NCBI GenBank assembly: GCA_021811275.1
Contig: JAJZPI010000021.1
Location: forward strand, 1 to 34,444
Direction: 5' to 3'
From: Deltaproteobacteria bacterium
GTDB lineage: Bacteria > Desulfobacterota > Desulfarculia > Desulfarculales > Desulfarculaceae
DNA: 34,444 nucleotides
The notes under the pieces are model-generated. The model searched no databases. It saw only the letters and a list, made by a program, of their open reading frames with translations, and was not told the DNA's origin. Below, one piece after another: positions 1 to 6,946 of this stretch. The first letter of the stretch is position 1; every line of letters begins with the position of its first letter. The position numbers and the translations under genes were made by a program.

Positions 1-651
1 CTGGTCCATGCGGGTGATGCCGCTCTCCAAGGTGGTGCGCAGGGGGCAGCTGGCCTGGCAGAGGTCGGAGCGGAAAATCTCCCAGCAGTGGCGGCCCAGC
101 ACCTCCTCCCGGCGGTAGCCGGTGATGTGTTCGGCGGTCTGGTTGAAGGAGGTGATGCGCCAGCGGGTGTTGATGGTGAAAATACCCTCGGCCAGGCTCT
201 CGAAGAGGCTTTGGTAGCCCAGACGGGGCAGGATGGAGAGCTTGTCGTCGCCCCAGCCGCTCTCCGTGAGAGTCGCGAATTCCTCGTCGCGGAAGTTCAG
301 GAGCAGTCCCATGACCTGGTTGCCCTGGCCGAAGAGGGGGTTGACCGAGTAGCGGCACTGGAAGCTCTGCCCCAGCCGGTCCAAGGCCCTGGCGGTCTGG
401 CCTTGGCAGGGCTCACCGCTCAAGGCCGCGTCCAGGGAGGCCTGCACCTCGGCCAGGCTGGGTCCGTCGAAGTGGCGCTGAGGCTCGAAGCCCTCGCCGC
501 GTTCCAGGCCCTCCCCCAATATCTGGCGGGCGGTCTGGTTGCAGCCCAGCACCCGGCCCGAGCGGTCAAGGGCCAACACCCCCTCGCCGCCCAGGGCGAG
601 GGCCAGGGCCGGGTCGAGGAAGCTGTCGTTAGGGGAATCTGTTTCACTCAT
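1..651 (-). CDS. PAS-domain sensor/regulator, N-terminal part (cut by window edge)
   Basis: The frame is open from the ATG at 651 down to base 1 (217 codons), so the C-terminus is outside the window. Residues about 10-120 form a degenerate PAS-like region (VLALDRSGRVLGCNQTAR). A second, clear PAS domain starts near residue 150 (GIFTINTRWRITSFNQTAE), followed by GYRREEVLGRHCWEIFRSDL and a Cys-rich CQASCPLRTTLESG stretch. That PAS/Cys pattern is typical of sigma-54-dependent Fis-family activators and related sensor kinases, so the missing part is probably an AAA+ activator or a kinase domain; this is inference. No other start codon lies in frame just upstream. The Shine-Dalgarno sequence is weak. 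A candidate promoter lies at 762-790, which would give a leader of about 100 nt. Confidence 0.75.
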   Translation of the reverse strand, partial: MSETDSPNDSFLDPALALALGGEGVLALDRSGRVLGCNQTARQILGEGLERGEGFEPQRHFDGPSLAEVQASLDAALSGEPCQGQTARALDRLGQSFQCRYSVNPLFGQGNQVMGLLLNFRDEEFATLTESGWGDDKLSILPRLGYQSLFESLAEGIFTINTRWRITSFNQTAEHITGYRREEVLGRHCWEIFRSDLCQASCPLRTTLESGITRMDQ

Positions 652-761
652 GCAACGGCGCTCGCTGGGGATGGGATGGCCGAGACGCGGGCCGGCTCGC
701 GGCCATGACTCGCCCGCCCAGGTCCGCCCTGCGCTAAAATGCTTGGGGCCGACCCAAGAAA

Positions 762-790
762 GATATAACCTGTTATAACAATTTTAACAA
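762..790 (-). promoter_or_regulatory. Candidate sigma-70 promoter of the PAS regulator
   Basis: On the minus strand TTGTTA (785-790) is followed after 17 bp by TATATC (762-767). The spacer carries the perfect 10-bp palindrome TGTTATAACA (771-780), a possible operator. The block is conspicuously AT-rich within GC-rich DNA. Seen by eye only. Confidence 0.35.
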
Positions 791-852
791 GTTGCCCCAA
801 AAACCCGGCACCCGGGAAGCGTGTCTCCCGGCTAGACCTGGCCAGGGCGCGT

Positions 853-1119
853 CTAGACCCCGCCCAGAATCCTTTCGGCCTCCTCGTCCTTCATGAACGA
901 GGAGATGTTCCAGCAATGGGCCCGCAGGTCCTTTTCGTTCAGGCCGGGAACGAGCAGCACCCCCGCCCCCTCGAATCCCTTGCGCTTGACCAGATCGCAA
1001 ACCTCGCGCAAAGCCGTCAAAACCGGCCCTCCTTGGGCCTCATGGGCCTTTTGGTAGGCCTTTACGAGAAGGTTGACCCGCGCCACCGAGCAACGTTTGC
1101 AGGTACGGTCAGGCTCCAT
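853..1119 (-). CDS. Small Cys-containing protein of unknown function (88 aa)
   Basis: I do not recognise the family. The 88-residue product begins MEPDRTCKRC, giving a CxxC pair at Cys7 and Cys10, and has two more cysteines near residues 41 and 69. The middle looks amphipathic and helical, and the end (NEKDLRAHCWNISSFMKDEEAERIL) is acidic. An AGGAGA Shine-Dalgarno sequence lies 3-8 nt before the ATG at 1119, which supports translation. No signal peptide or membrane helix is visible. It has its own intergenic space on both sides, so it is probably monocistronic. The cysteines could bind a metal or form a redox pair, but nothing in the context settles that. Confidence 0.6.
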   Translation of the reverse strand: MEPDRTCKRCSVARVNLLVKAYQKAHEAQGGPVLTALREVCDLVKRKGFEGAGVLLVPGLNEKDLRAHCWNISSFMKDEEAERILGGV

Positions 1120-1131
1120 CGGTCTCCTTTT

Positions 1132-1226
1132 CCGGCGGCCGTCAATGTTGCGGGCGCATCGGCGGGGCCGCCGGATTCATGTTAACCGAAAGCCTCTCTC
1201 CCTGGCCAGTAAAAGGAAACAGGGAG
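1132..1226. repeat. Two inverted repeats upstream of the small Cys protein
   Basis: CCGGCGGCC at 1132-1140 is the exact complement of GGCCGCCGG at 1166-1174 (9 bp, 25-nt loop). CTCCCTG at 1198-1204 pairs with CAGGGAG at 1220-1226 (7 bp). They occupy the 5' region of the 853-1119 gene and could be leader structures or operators. The rest of 1120-1288 shows no coding signal. Confidence 0.4.
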
Positions 1227-1288
1227 CGGGCAGCTGTCCACGCGGCCGGAGCGCCTCCTCCGGCCGGGCCGGCCCCGGTTTTTCACAT

Positions 1289-1470
1289 CAACCAATCGTT
1301 CAAAGGATAACTTTGAACGATTGGTTGGCGCGCGGGCCAAGGCCCACCCCAGCCAACAAGTTGGCCGGGGTCTCCCGGGGATGGCCCGCCTGATGCACAA
1401 GTATGCGGAATATCAGGCAAAACTATGCTTCGGCCCGTCCGGCAAGCATGCAAAGCCATGGACGGCTTTG
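1289..1470. repeat. Composite stem-loop repeat, copy 1
   Basis: Three structures lie in order. (1) A perfect 17-bp inverted repeat at 1289-1305/1311-1327 with loop GATAA. (2) A nested pair: outer stem GCGGGCCA (1332-1339)/TGGCCCGC (1382-1389) enclosing CCCCAGCCAAC (1347-1357), loop AA, GTTGGCCGGGG (1360-1370), with 10 of 11 positions paired. (3) CAAAGCC (1451-1457)/GGCTTTG (1464-1470). The nested pair is almost identical to the one at 26492-26550. No T-run follows any stem, so these are not ordinary intrinsic terminators. The copy lies between the 3' end of the ZnuA-type gene and the small Cys protein. Confidence 0.75.
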
Positions 1471-1492
1471 AATGACTACGTGGTGTTTGGTA

Positions 1493-2434
1493 TCAGCGGT
1501 CCTGCAACCCCTGACGGGAATCCCTGACCCCGGATTCCAAAGCGCGGGCCATGCCTTCGAGGTTGGCGGCCCAGTCGCGGGCCAGGGGGTCCAGGGGCAC
1601 CACCGCCCCGCCGATGGCCTCGGCCAGGCGTCTGGCGCTGGCGGCGGGGAACTGGGGCTGGACGAAGACCACCTTTACGCCCCGGGCCCGGGCCAAGTCG
1701 ATCAGGCGGGCCAGGCGCCGGGGCCCAGGCTCCTTGCCGCCGATCTCCACCGGCACTTGGCGGAGGCCGTAGGCCTCGCCCAGATAGCCGAAGGCGGGGT
1801 GATACACCAGGAACTCGCCGCCCTTGTGCGGGGCCAGAACCTCGGCCAGGCGGCGGTCCAAGGCCTTGATTACCTCGACCAGACGCCCCAGGTTGGCCGC
1901 GTAGGCCCCGGCATGGACAGGGTCGGCTTCCTCGAGCCCCCGGGCCAGGTTGGCCGCCATGATTTGGGCCTGGGCGGGGCTGAGCCAGAAATGAGGATCG
2001 GGCTCGCCATGCCCGCCAGCCTCGCCCCCGTGCCGATTGCCATCCTTGTTGTGGCCGGCCTCCTCGAACTCCTCCTCCTCATCGCTCAAGCGGCGCAGGG
2101 CCACCCCCTTGGCGGTGTCGACCACCTTGAGACCGGGGCTGGCCGCCCGGGCCCGGGGCAGCATCTTCTGCTCGAAGGGCAGGCCCAGGCTGAAGTAGAC
2201 CTGGGCCAGGCCCAGGGCCGCCACCTGCCGGGGCGTGGGCTCGAAGGTGTGGGGCGAGGCCCCGGGGGGAGCCAGGACCTTCACCTCCACCAGTTGGCCG
2301 CCCAGGCGCTCCAGGAACCAGGCCTGGGGGGGGATGCTCACGAAGCAGCGCAAAGGACCGGCGGACTGGGCCCAGGCCCCGGCCGGGAGCGCGAGCAGGC
2401 AACAAAGGATCAAGGCGGGCCTGAAACTGGCCAT
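1493..2434 (-). CDS. znuA: Zinc/manganese ABC transporter substrate-binding protein (ZnuA type)
   Basis: This is a periplasmic metal-binding protein of the cluster A-I (ZnuA/TroA/PsaA) family, which delivers Zn2+ or Mn2+ to a membrane permease. The 313-residue product has a Sec signal peptide (residues 1-22, cleavage after AWA). The expected ligands are visible: His62 (SPHTFEPTP), His148 (DPHFWLSP), His212 (YHPAFGYL) and Asp282 (LDPLA). Between the first two ligands lies an acidic/His loop (about 117-146), typical of zinc-specific members though modest in His content. The ATG at 2434 is chosen because GGAGGAG lies about 8 nt upstream and the signal peptide follows at once; the frame stays open further upstream without coding character. 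No permease or ATPase gene is adjacent, so the partners must be elsewhere. Confidence 0.88.
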   Translation of the reverse strand: MASFRPALILCCLLALPAGAWAQSAGPLRCFVSIPPQAWFLERLGGQLVEVKVLAPPGASPHTFEPTPRQVAALGLAQVYFSLGLPFEQKMLPRARAASPGLKVVDTAKGVALRRLSDEEEEFEEAGHNKDGNRHGGEAGGHGEPDPHFWLSPAQAQIMAANLARGLEEADPVHAGAYAANLGRLVEVIKALDRRLAEVLAPHKGGEFLVYHPAFGYLGEAYGLRQVPVEIGGKEPGPRRLARLIDLARARGVKVVFVQPQFPAASARRLAEAIGGAVVPLDPLARDWAANLEGMARALESGVRDSRQGLQDR

Positions 2435-2476
2435 GGCAGGGGCTCCTCCGGGATTCAAGGACGGGTGCCTGTATTG

Positions 2477-2505
2477 ATTATATGTAATACTATGTAATAC
2501 CGCAA
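2477..2505 (-). promoter_or_regulatory. Candidate promoter of the ZnuA gene with tandem 10-bp repeats
   Basis: On the minus strand TTGCGG (2500-2505) is followed after 17 bp by a perfect TATAAT (2477-2482). The spacer and flank contain two exact tandem copies of GTATTACATA (2481-2490 and 2491-2500). The expected start site is about 35-40 nt before the ATG. The repeats are placed where a repressor such as a zinc regulator could act, but they do not match the palindromic Zur box of enterobacteria. Confidence 0.5.
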
Positions 2506-2537
2506 GAGAGGGCGGCCCTCGCGTAGGAGGCGACCCT

Positions 2538-2560
2538 CGCCGGCACATCGCCGGCGTTTT
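2538..2560 (+). terminator. GC hairpin followed by TTTT (weak terminator/attenuator candidate)
   Basis: CGCCGGC/GCCGGCG (2538-2544/2550-2556) encloses ACATC and is followed by TTTT. It lies between the divergent ZnuA and chemoreceptor promoters, where no transcript is known to end, so its role is unclear. Confidence 0.2.
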
Positions 2561-2582
2561 CCGTCGCGTGGCCTCTTGGCTC

Positions 2583-2611
2583 TTGTTTATCACCGTTAAT
2601 TTGTTTATTAT
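2583..2611 (+). promoter_or_regulatory. Candidate sigma-70 promoter of the chemoreceptor gene
   Basis: TTGTTT (2583-2588), a 17-bp spacer and TATTAT (2606-2611, 5 of 6 matches to consensus) lie in an AT-rich island about 100 bp before the ATG at 2710. Confidence 0.4.
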
Positions 2612-2709
2612 TAATTAAATTCAACGGAAACAGCCATTCCTAGATTGAATTCTCGGCGTGCTCGCGCCAAGGGAATGCCCCGCCTAGCCGATAAAGGAGC
2701 ACAGCAGTC

Positions 2710-4674
2710 ATGGGAAAAATGGCCTTGGGCAAGAAGCTGATGTGGGGGGGAGGATGCCTGGTGGTCATCCCTCTGTTGATCGTGGCCTGGTACGCCATCT
2801 GGCAGGCCGGCGACGCCCTGGAGCGTCAGGGCCGCATGGCGGCCCAGACCACCGCCCAGAGCCTGGCCGAAATGATCCAGATGGTCCTTCAGGAAGAGAT
2901 CAAGCTTGTCAAGGACATCGCCACGGGCAACGCCACCATCAAGGCCGCGGCCAAAGTGCTCAAGGAAGGCGCGCCCGCATCCAAGGCCGAACTCGACGAC
3001 CTGAGCCACAAGCTCAAGAACGCCATGCGCGACATCGGCCAAGACTATGAGGGATTCCTGGTGACCGACTCCGAGGGTACGGTGGTGGCCGACGGCCAGG
3101 ACGGCAAGTACCTCGGCATCAAGGTCGCCGACCGGGATTACTTCCAGCTGGCCAAGTCCACCAAGGCCGCGGTGGTCGGCCAGCCGGTCAAGTCCAAGAG
3201 CAGCGGCAAGCCCGTGGCCGTGGTTTCCGCGCCGATACCGGTTCCCGGCGGGCAATTCGCCGGCATTACCGCCTTGGTAATGAAGCTCGACGCCCTTGGC
3301 GGCAAGGTCTCCGGCACCAAGCTGGGACACTCCGGCTACGCCTTCATGGCCGACAAGAACGGCGCGACCATAGCCCACCCGGACCCCAAGGTGGTGCTGG
3401 AACTCAATATCAAGAACATCCCCGGCATGGAGCAGCTGGCCGCCAAGATGACCAGCGGGGCCACCGGGGTTGAGAGCTACACCTACAAGGGCCAGAACAA
3501 GATCGGTGGCTACGCGTCGGTGCCCCTGGCCGGATGGAGCGTGGGAGCCACCCAGCCCGAGGATGAGTACATGGCCACGCCCCGGGCCATACGCAACGGC
3601 GTGAGCCTCATCGGCGGGGCCTTCCTGGCCCTGGCCCTGCTGGGCATCTGGTTCTTCGTGCGCAACCTGACCCGGCCCATCAACCGGGTGGTCGACGGCC
3701 TCTCCCAGGCCGCCGATCAGGTCACCAGCGCCGCCAGCGAGGTCTCCTCGGCCAGCAACCAGCTGGCCCAGGGCTCTTCCGAACAGGCCGCCAGCCTGGA
3801 GGAAACCTCGTCCTCCCTGGAGGAGCTGTCCTCCATGACCCGCACCAACGCCGACAACGCCCAGCAGGCCAACACCCTGACCACCGAGTCCAGCCGCATC
3901 ATGGACGGGGCCAACAATTCCATGGCCGAGCTGACCCGCTCCATGGGCGAGATCACCGCCGCCAGCGAGGCCATCAGCAAGATCATCAAGACCATCGACG
4001 AGATCGCTTTCCAGACCAACCTGTTGGCATTGAACGCCGCCGTGGAGGCCGCCCGGGCCGGCGAGGCCGGGGCCGGCTTCGCGGTGGTGGCCGAGGAGGT
4101 GCGCAACCTGGCAATGCGCTCGGCCGAGGCCGCCAAGAACACCGCCGAACTCATCGAGGGCACGGTGACCAAGATCAAGGGCGGGGCCGACCTGGTCGAC
4201 CGCACCAACGCCGCCTTCGCCGAGATGGCCGCCAGCACCCGCAAGGTCACCGAGCTGGTGGGAGAGATCGCCGCCGCGTCCTCCGAACAGGCCCTGGGCC
4301 TCGACCAGATCAACAAGGCCCTTAACCAGATGGACAAGGTGACCCAGGACAACGCCGCCACCGCCGAGGAAACCGCCAGCGCCTCGGAGGAGATGAACGC
4401 CCAGGCCGGACACATGAAGGACTTCGTCGCCGATCTGGTGCGGGTGGTGGGAGGAGCCGGAGACCAGGCCGGCAGGCCTTCCCGCCGCCGCTTTTCCCGT
4501 TCCAAGGCCGAGCGCAAGCCGCAGGGGCAGCAGCGCGAGGCCAGGCCCAGGGCGCTGCCCGCACCCGCCAAGCCCAAGGCCAAGGCGGTCGCGGAGGCCC
4601 CGGCCAGACCCAAGGGCAAAAAGCGGCCGGAGGAGATACTCCCCCTGGACGAAGGAGACTTCAAGGACTTCTAA
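2710..4674 (+). CDS. Methyl-accepting chemotaxis protein with Cache sensor domain
   Basis: This is a transmembrane chemoreceptor signalling to CheA/CheW. The 654 residues comprise TM1 (about 12-31), a periplasmic Cache-type ligand domain (about 35-290, with [20 protein letters not shown] and the DRDYFQLA motif), TM2 (about 298-318) and a short [11 protein letters not shown] segment resembling only the first HAMP helix. A long coiled-coil signalling domain follows, with the hairpin tip near residues 429-470 ([20 protein letters not shown]). The last 65 residues are a Pro/Lys/Arg-rich tail ending acidic (GDFKDF), with no CheR/CheB-tethering pentapeptide. AGGAG at 2695-2699 supports the ATG at 2710. 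No che or flagellar genes are adjacent, so it is an orphan receptor; the ligand cannot be told from sequence. Confidence 0.95.
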   Translation: MGKMALGKKLMWGGGCLVVIPLLIVAWYAIWQAGDALERQGRMAAQTTAQSLAEMIQMVLQEEIKLVKDIATGNATIKAAAKVLKEGAPASKAELDDLSHKLKNAMRDIGQDYEGFLVTDSEGTVVADGQDGKYLGIKVADRDYFQLAKSTKAAVVGQPVKSKSSGKPVAVVSAPIPVPGGQFAGITALVMKLDALGGKVSGTKLGHSGYAFMADKNGATIAHPDPKVVLELNIKNIPGMEQLAAKMTSGATGVESYTYKGQNKIGGYASVPLAGWSVGATQPEDEYMATPRAIRNGVSLIGGAFLALALLGIWFFVRNLTRPINRVVDGLSQAADQVTSAASEVSSASNQLAQGSSEQAASLEETSSSLEELSSMTRTNADNAQQANTLTTESSRIMDGANNSMAELTRSMGEITAASEAISKIIKTIDEIAFQTNLLALNAAVEAARAGEAGAGFAVVAEEVRNLAMRSAEAAKNTAELIEGTVTKIKGGADLVDRTNAAFAEMAASTRKVTELVGEIAAASSEQALGLDQINKALNQMDKVTQDNAATAEETASASEEMNAQAGHMKDFVADLVRVVGGAGDQAGRPSRRRFSRSKAERKPQGQQREARPRALPAPAKPKAKAVAEAPARPKGKKRPEEILPLDEGDFKDF

Positions 4675-4770
4675 CCAGGCGCCCCGGCAGCCATGGCGGG
4701 CCGGCAAGGCCATTCTTCGCCAGAGCCTCGCGCCCTCCCGGCGGAGGGTCGTCCCAAAAAACCAAAGGCG

Positions 4771-4813
4771 CCGCGCGGGACGGGTTGACGAAAGTCCGAC
4801 CCGCCCCGCGCGG
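4771..4813. terminator. Long GC hairpin after the chemoreceptor gene
   Basis: The arms at 4771-4785 and 4799-4813 pair over 15 bp with one mismatch. The top continues as GAC-GAAA-GTC, a GNRA-type tetraloop. It lies 96 bp after the chemoreceptor stop, a plausible place for transcript-end processing or termination, but no T-run follows on either strand. Confidence 0.45.
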
Positions 4814-4845
4814 GCACGCTAGGAGCCTGTCGGAGTAATCCTCAT

Positions 4846-4891
4846 GCCGATCGGCGATCAAAGCCATCCATGGCTTTGATCGCCGATCGGC
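4846..4891. repeat. Perfect 22-bp inverted repeat
   Basis: Positions 4846-4867 are the exact complement of 4870-4891, with only CC between them. The inner part is GATCAAAGCCAT/ATGGCTTTGATC. The 14-mer CGGCGATCAAAGCC recurs exactly at 26555-26568. Such a near-loopless palindrome could extrude as a cruciform or serve as a protein-binding site. Confidence 0.8.
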
Positions 4892-4953
4892 AGGGCAAAA
4901 GCGTGGTTCGACCCCACAGAGCAAGCTTTGTGGGGACCCCCGGTTTTGCCCTG
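4891..4953. repeat. Composite stem-loop repeat, variant copy 2
   Basis: The outer stem CAGGGCAAAA (4891-4900)/TTTTGCCCTG (4944-4953) encloses the inner stem CCCCACAGAGC (4912-4922), loop AA, GCTTTGTGGGG (4925-4935), which has 10 pairs plus one G-T wobble. The gaps between outer and inner arms (11 and 8 nt) mirror those of the copies at 1332 and 26492 (7-8 and 11 nt), as if this copy were inverted. The architecture is conserved although most paired bases differ. Confidence 0.65.
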
Positions 4954-5035
4954 CCTCCCGAGCGCTTGCGTTCGACGGGCCCTGGACGGCCAGCCCGAAA
5001 TTGCCTCAAATGACAATTTGGCGCAATTCCGAAAA

Positions 5036-5060
5036 CTTGCCAAAATCAATTTTTGGCAAG
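5036..5060. repeat. 10-bp perfect inverted repeat
   Basis: CTTGCCAAAA (5036-5045) and TTTTGGCAAG (5051-5060) flank TCAAT. On the minus strand it lies downstream of the nitroreductase stop. No T-run follows outside the stem, so it is more likely part of the surrounding repeat element than a terminator. Confidence 0.55.
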
Positions 5061-5103
5061 CGGCAAGAGGAGAAAGCCATGGATGGCTTCCTCCGAGACC
5101 CTC

Positions 5104-5760
5104 CTAGGGCTTGTGCCCCAGAGGCATGATGTACAGTGGCTCCTGGCTGGGCGCGAGCTTCAGCCCCCGCCTGATCTCCTCGGGCCTCATCCCCGCCATG
5201 ATCACCGTGCCCACGCCTCTGGCAGCGCACATCAGATAGACGTTCTGGGCCACGCAGCCCGCCGTGGCCGCGGCGTTTTTGAAGCGGTACTCCCGCTCCC
5301 CGGAACCGCCCATGCGCGCCAGGTCGGCAACCAGCACCAGGAGGTGGGAGCCGGCCCCGGCGTGGGCCTGGCTGCCCAGCTCGCCCTTGAGGTTGGCCGG
5401 GTTTACCAGGATCAGCTTATGTCCGGGGGCGTCGTAAATATAGGTCCCCTCATCCCCCACCAGGAAAATGTCCAGGTAGCGCCGGCCGTGGGCCGAGGGC
5501 GCGGTGCGCCTGCCGTCTACGCGGTTGAGGCCGTCGGCCGCCCAGAGGATGGCCGAGAGGTCGGCTGGGCCGAGCTTCCCGGCCCGGAACTGGCGCGTGC
5601 TCTGGCGCGCCTCCAGGGCCTGGATTAGGTCCATGCCCGCGCTGGCCGGCCGGGGAGGCAGAATGAGCTCGGCCGCCGGCTGGGCCAGGGCCCACGGCCC
5701 TGGCGCGATGAGCAGGGCCCAAGCCAGGCAGGCCAAGCTCAAGAGTCCGAACTTGTTCAT
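5104..5760 (-). CDS. Exported nitroreductase-family (SagB/ThcOx-like) protein
   Basis: The 218-residue product has an N-terminal Sec-type signal peptide (MNKFGLLSLACLAWALLIAP, cleavage likely after ALA near residue 26). A nitroreductase fold follows, with the family's FMN-phosphate motif ARQSTRQF near residue 50, LSAILWAADGLNR, and a C-terminal GCVAQNVYLMCAARGVGTVIMAG helix and loop. Family members are FMN-dependent oxidoreductases, often dimeric. Placement outside the cytoplasm is unusual, since FMN would have to be supplied there. The second of two in-frame ATGs (5760) is chosen because AGGGAG lies 6 nt before it and directly abuts the first. The TAG stop falls within the CTAG that ends the neighbouring repeat element. 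Substrate unknown. Confidence 0.8.
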   Translation of the reverse strand: MNKFGLLSLACLAWALLIAPGPWALAQPAAELILPPRPASAGMDLIQALEARQSTRQFRAGKLGPADLSAILWAADGLNRVDGRRTAPSAHGRRYLDIFLVGDEGTYIYDAPGHKLILVNPANLKGELGSQAHAGAGSHLLVLVADLARMGGSGEREYRFKNAAATAGCVAQNVYLMCAARGVGTVIMAGMRPEEIRRGLKLAPSQEPLYIMPLGHKP

Positions 5761-5813
5761 GGCCATCTCCCTGAAAGGTTTAGTCAGGGCGCGGTATTTT
5801 TTGGGGTAGGGTT

Positions 5814-6836
5814 TTACTTGGGCTTGGGGTGGTGCTGCATGTTGTGCATGACGAAACGGCCCAGGGCCAGATGGTCGGTGGCCACCAAGTGCTCGTGCAT
5901 CACCGTCATGGGTATCTCGGCCCGCGCCATGGCCTTGTGGCCGCCGGCCGAGCCCAGCCCGCCGAAGGACTTTTCCGCCATCTTGCCGGCGTTGGCGCGC
6001 AGCCCCACGTTGCGGATGATGATGACCAGGTTGCCGGCGTGAACTCCGCTGATGACGGTCATGTCCACGCTATCGACCTTGAGGAAGAAGTCGGCGATCT
6101 GGACCAGGTTGTCCGGGCTCTTGACATCGCCCAGGTGGACGTAGATGCAATGGCGGCGCGCCTGATAGGCCTCCAGGGCCAGGTGCAGCAGCTCAAGGTC
6201 CTTCATGCGCATCTCGCTGTACTCGATCTTGCGCAAAAGCCCCAGGCTGGCCTTGGGAAAAAGGAACTGGAAGGCGCGCACGTCCTCTTCCAGGGACGGC
6301 CGTTGGAAATTGGCGGTGTCGTTCTTGATGCCGTGGACCAGAGCGGTGGCCAGGCGAGGCGAGGGCTTGATCTCCGCGCCGCGCAGGTATTCGGTCATGA
6401 TGCTGCTGGTGGCGCCGTAGCGCGGGCGCACGTCGGCGAAGGCCGCCTTTTCCGCCGCCTCGGCCGGCGGGTGGTGGTCGATGATGGCCGCGAAAGGCAC
6501 TTCGGCCATGCCCTTGATGTGGTGGGGCTGGCTGTCCACCATCACCCGCTTGGTGTAGTCTTCGAGTCTGATCTTATCCAGGGGCTCCAGGGGAATCTTG
6601 AGCAGCCGCACCATGGCCAGGTTGTCCGGACGGCTGATCTCGTTGGCCCTGGCGATGGTCACCCCGGCCACCCGCCGCCAGAGCAGGCGCTTGAAGGCCA
6701 GCGCCGCCCCCAGGGCGTCAGGGTCGGCGGCGATGACCACCAGGACCCGGTCCTCGGGCAGGAACAGCGAGAGCAGGCGGCGCGCCTGCTCGTGCATGCT
6801 GCGGGGTTTGGTGGTGGGGGGTCGTCGCGGAGGCAT
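5814..6836 (-). CDS. DHH-family phosphoesterase (NrnA-like or exopolyphosphatase-like)
   Basis: The 340-residue protein has the DHH/DHHA1 architecture of manganese-dependent phosphoesterases that cleave short oligonucleotides, pAp or related phosphodiesters. Motif I is ADPDALG (Asp38, Asp40), motif II VMVDS (Asp101) and motif III IDHH (Asp120-His122). The DHHA1 glycine motif GSAGGHKAMARAEI is at 295-308. It is cytoplasmic with no signal peptide. The ATG at 6836 has GGAG 11 nt upstream; an internal ATG at residue 14 has no Shine-Dalgarno sequence. It lies 53 bp upstream of the nitroreductase gene on the same strand, so the two may be co-transcribed. The exact substrate cannot be decided from these motifs. 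Confidence 0.88.
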   Translation of the reverse strand: MPPRRPPTTKPRSMHEQARRLLSLFLPEDRVLVVIAADPDALGAALAFKRLLWRRVAGVTIARANEISRPDNLAMVRLLKIPLEPLDKIRLEDYTKRVMVDSQPHHIKGMAEVPFAAIIDHHPPAEAAEKAAFADVRPRYGATSSIMTEYLRGAEIKPSPRLATALVHGIKNDTANFQRPSLEEDVRAFQFLFPKASLGLLRKIEYSEMRMKDLELLHLALEAYQARRHCIYVHLGDVKSPDNLVQIADFFLKVDSVDMTVISGVHAGNLVIIIRNVGLRANAGKMAEKSFGGLGSAGGHKAMARAEIPMTVMHEHLVATDHLALGRFVMHNMQHHPKPK

Positions 6837-6946
6837 CCTCGCCGCTGCTCCAGATCATACGCCTGCGGGGCCTGGTTGGTTGAATGACCATCAGAATAGC
6901 ACTTGCCGACGCCGGCCACAACCGCCAGGGAGAGAACAACCGGCCC

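Larger units (their letters stand above)
4819..5107. mobile_element. Putative MITE-like element with imperfect terminal inverted repeats
   Basis: AGGAGCCTGTCGGAG (4821-4835) and the complement of 5091-5105 (AGGAGGGTCTCGGAG) agree at 12 of 15 positions. Both ends begin in CTAG (4819-4822 and 5104-5107), which could be a 4-bp target duplication. The 289-bp interval has no open frame with coding character and is filled with stem-loops: a 22-bp palindrome, a nested hairpin pair, AATTGC/GCAATT around CAAAT/ATTTG (4999-5028), a 10-bp stem at 5036-5060, and AAAGCCAT/ATGGCTT near 5073-5089. The right end supplies the stop codon of the nitroreductase gene. No transposase is present, so any movement would need one in trans. 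CTAG at a gene end can also arise by chance. Confidence 0.45.

Noticed and set aside
2687-2694. GCCGATAA, identical to the -10 box of flagellar sigma-28 promoters, before the chemoreceptor gene
   Set aside because: No TAAA-like -35 lies 15 bp upstream, and a transcript from it would start within the Shine-Dalgarno sequence; it largely coincides with that site.
2611-4713. Very long open frame antisense to the chemoreceptor gene
   Set aside because: High-GC codon bias keeps antisense frames open; the product is low-complexity Gly/His/Leu-rich, and the plus strand encodes an unmistakable chemoreceptor.
4903-4917. GTGG-TTCGACC-CCAC resembles a tRNA T-arm
   Set aside because: No acceptor, D or anticodon arm surrounds it; it is better explained as part of the nested hairpin.
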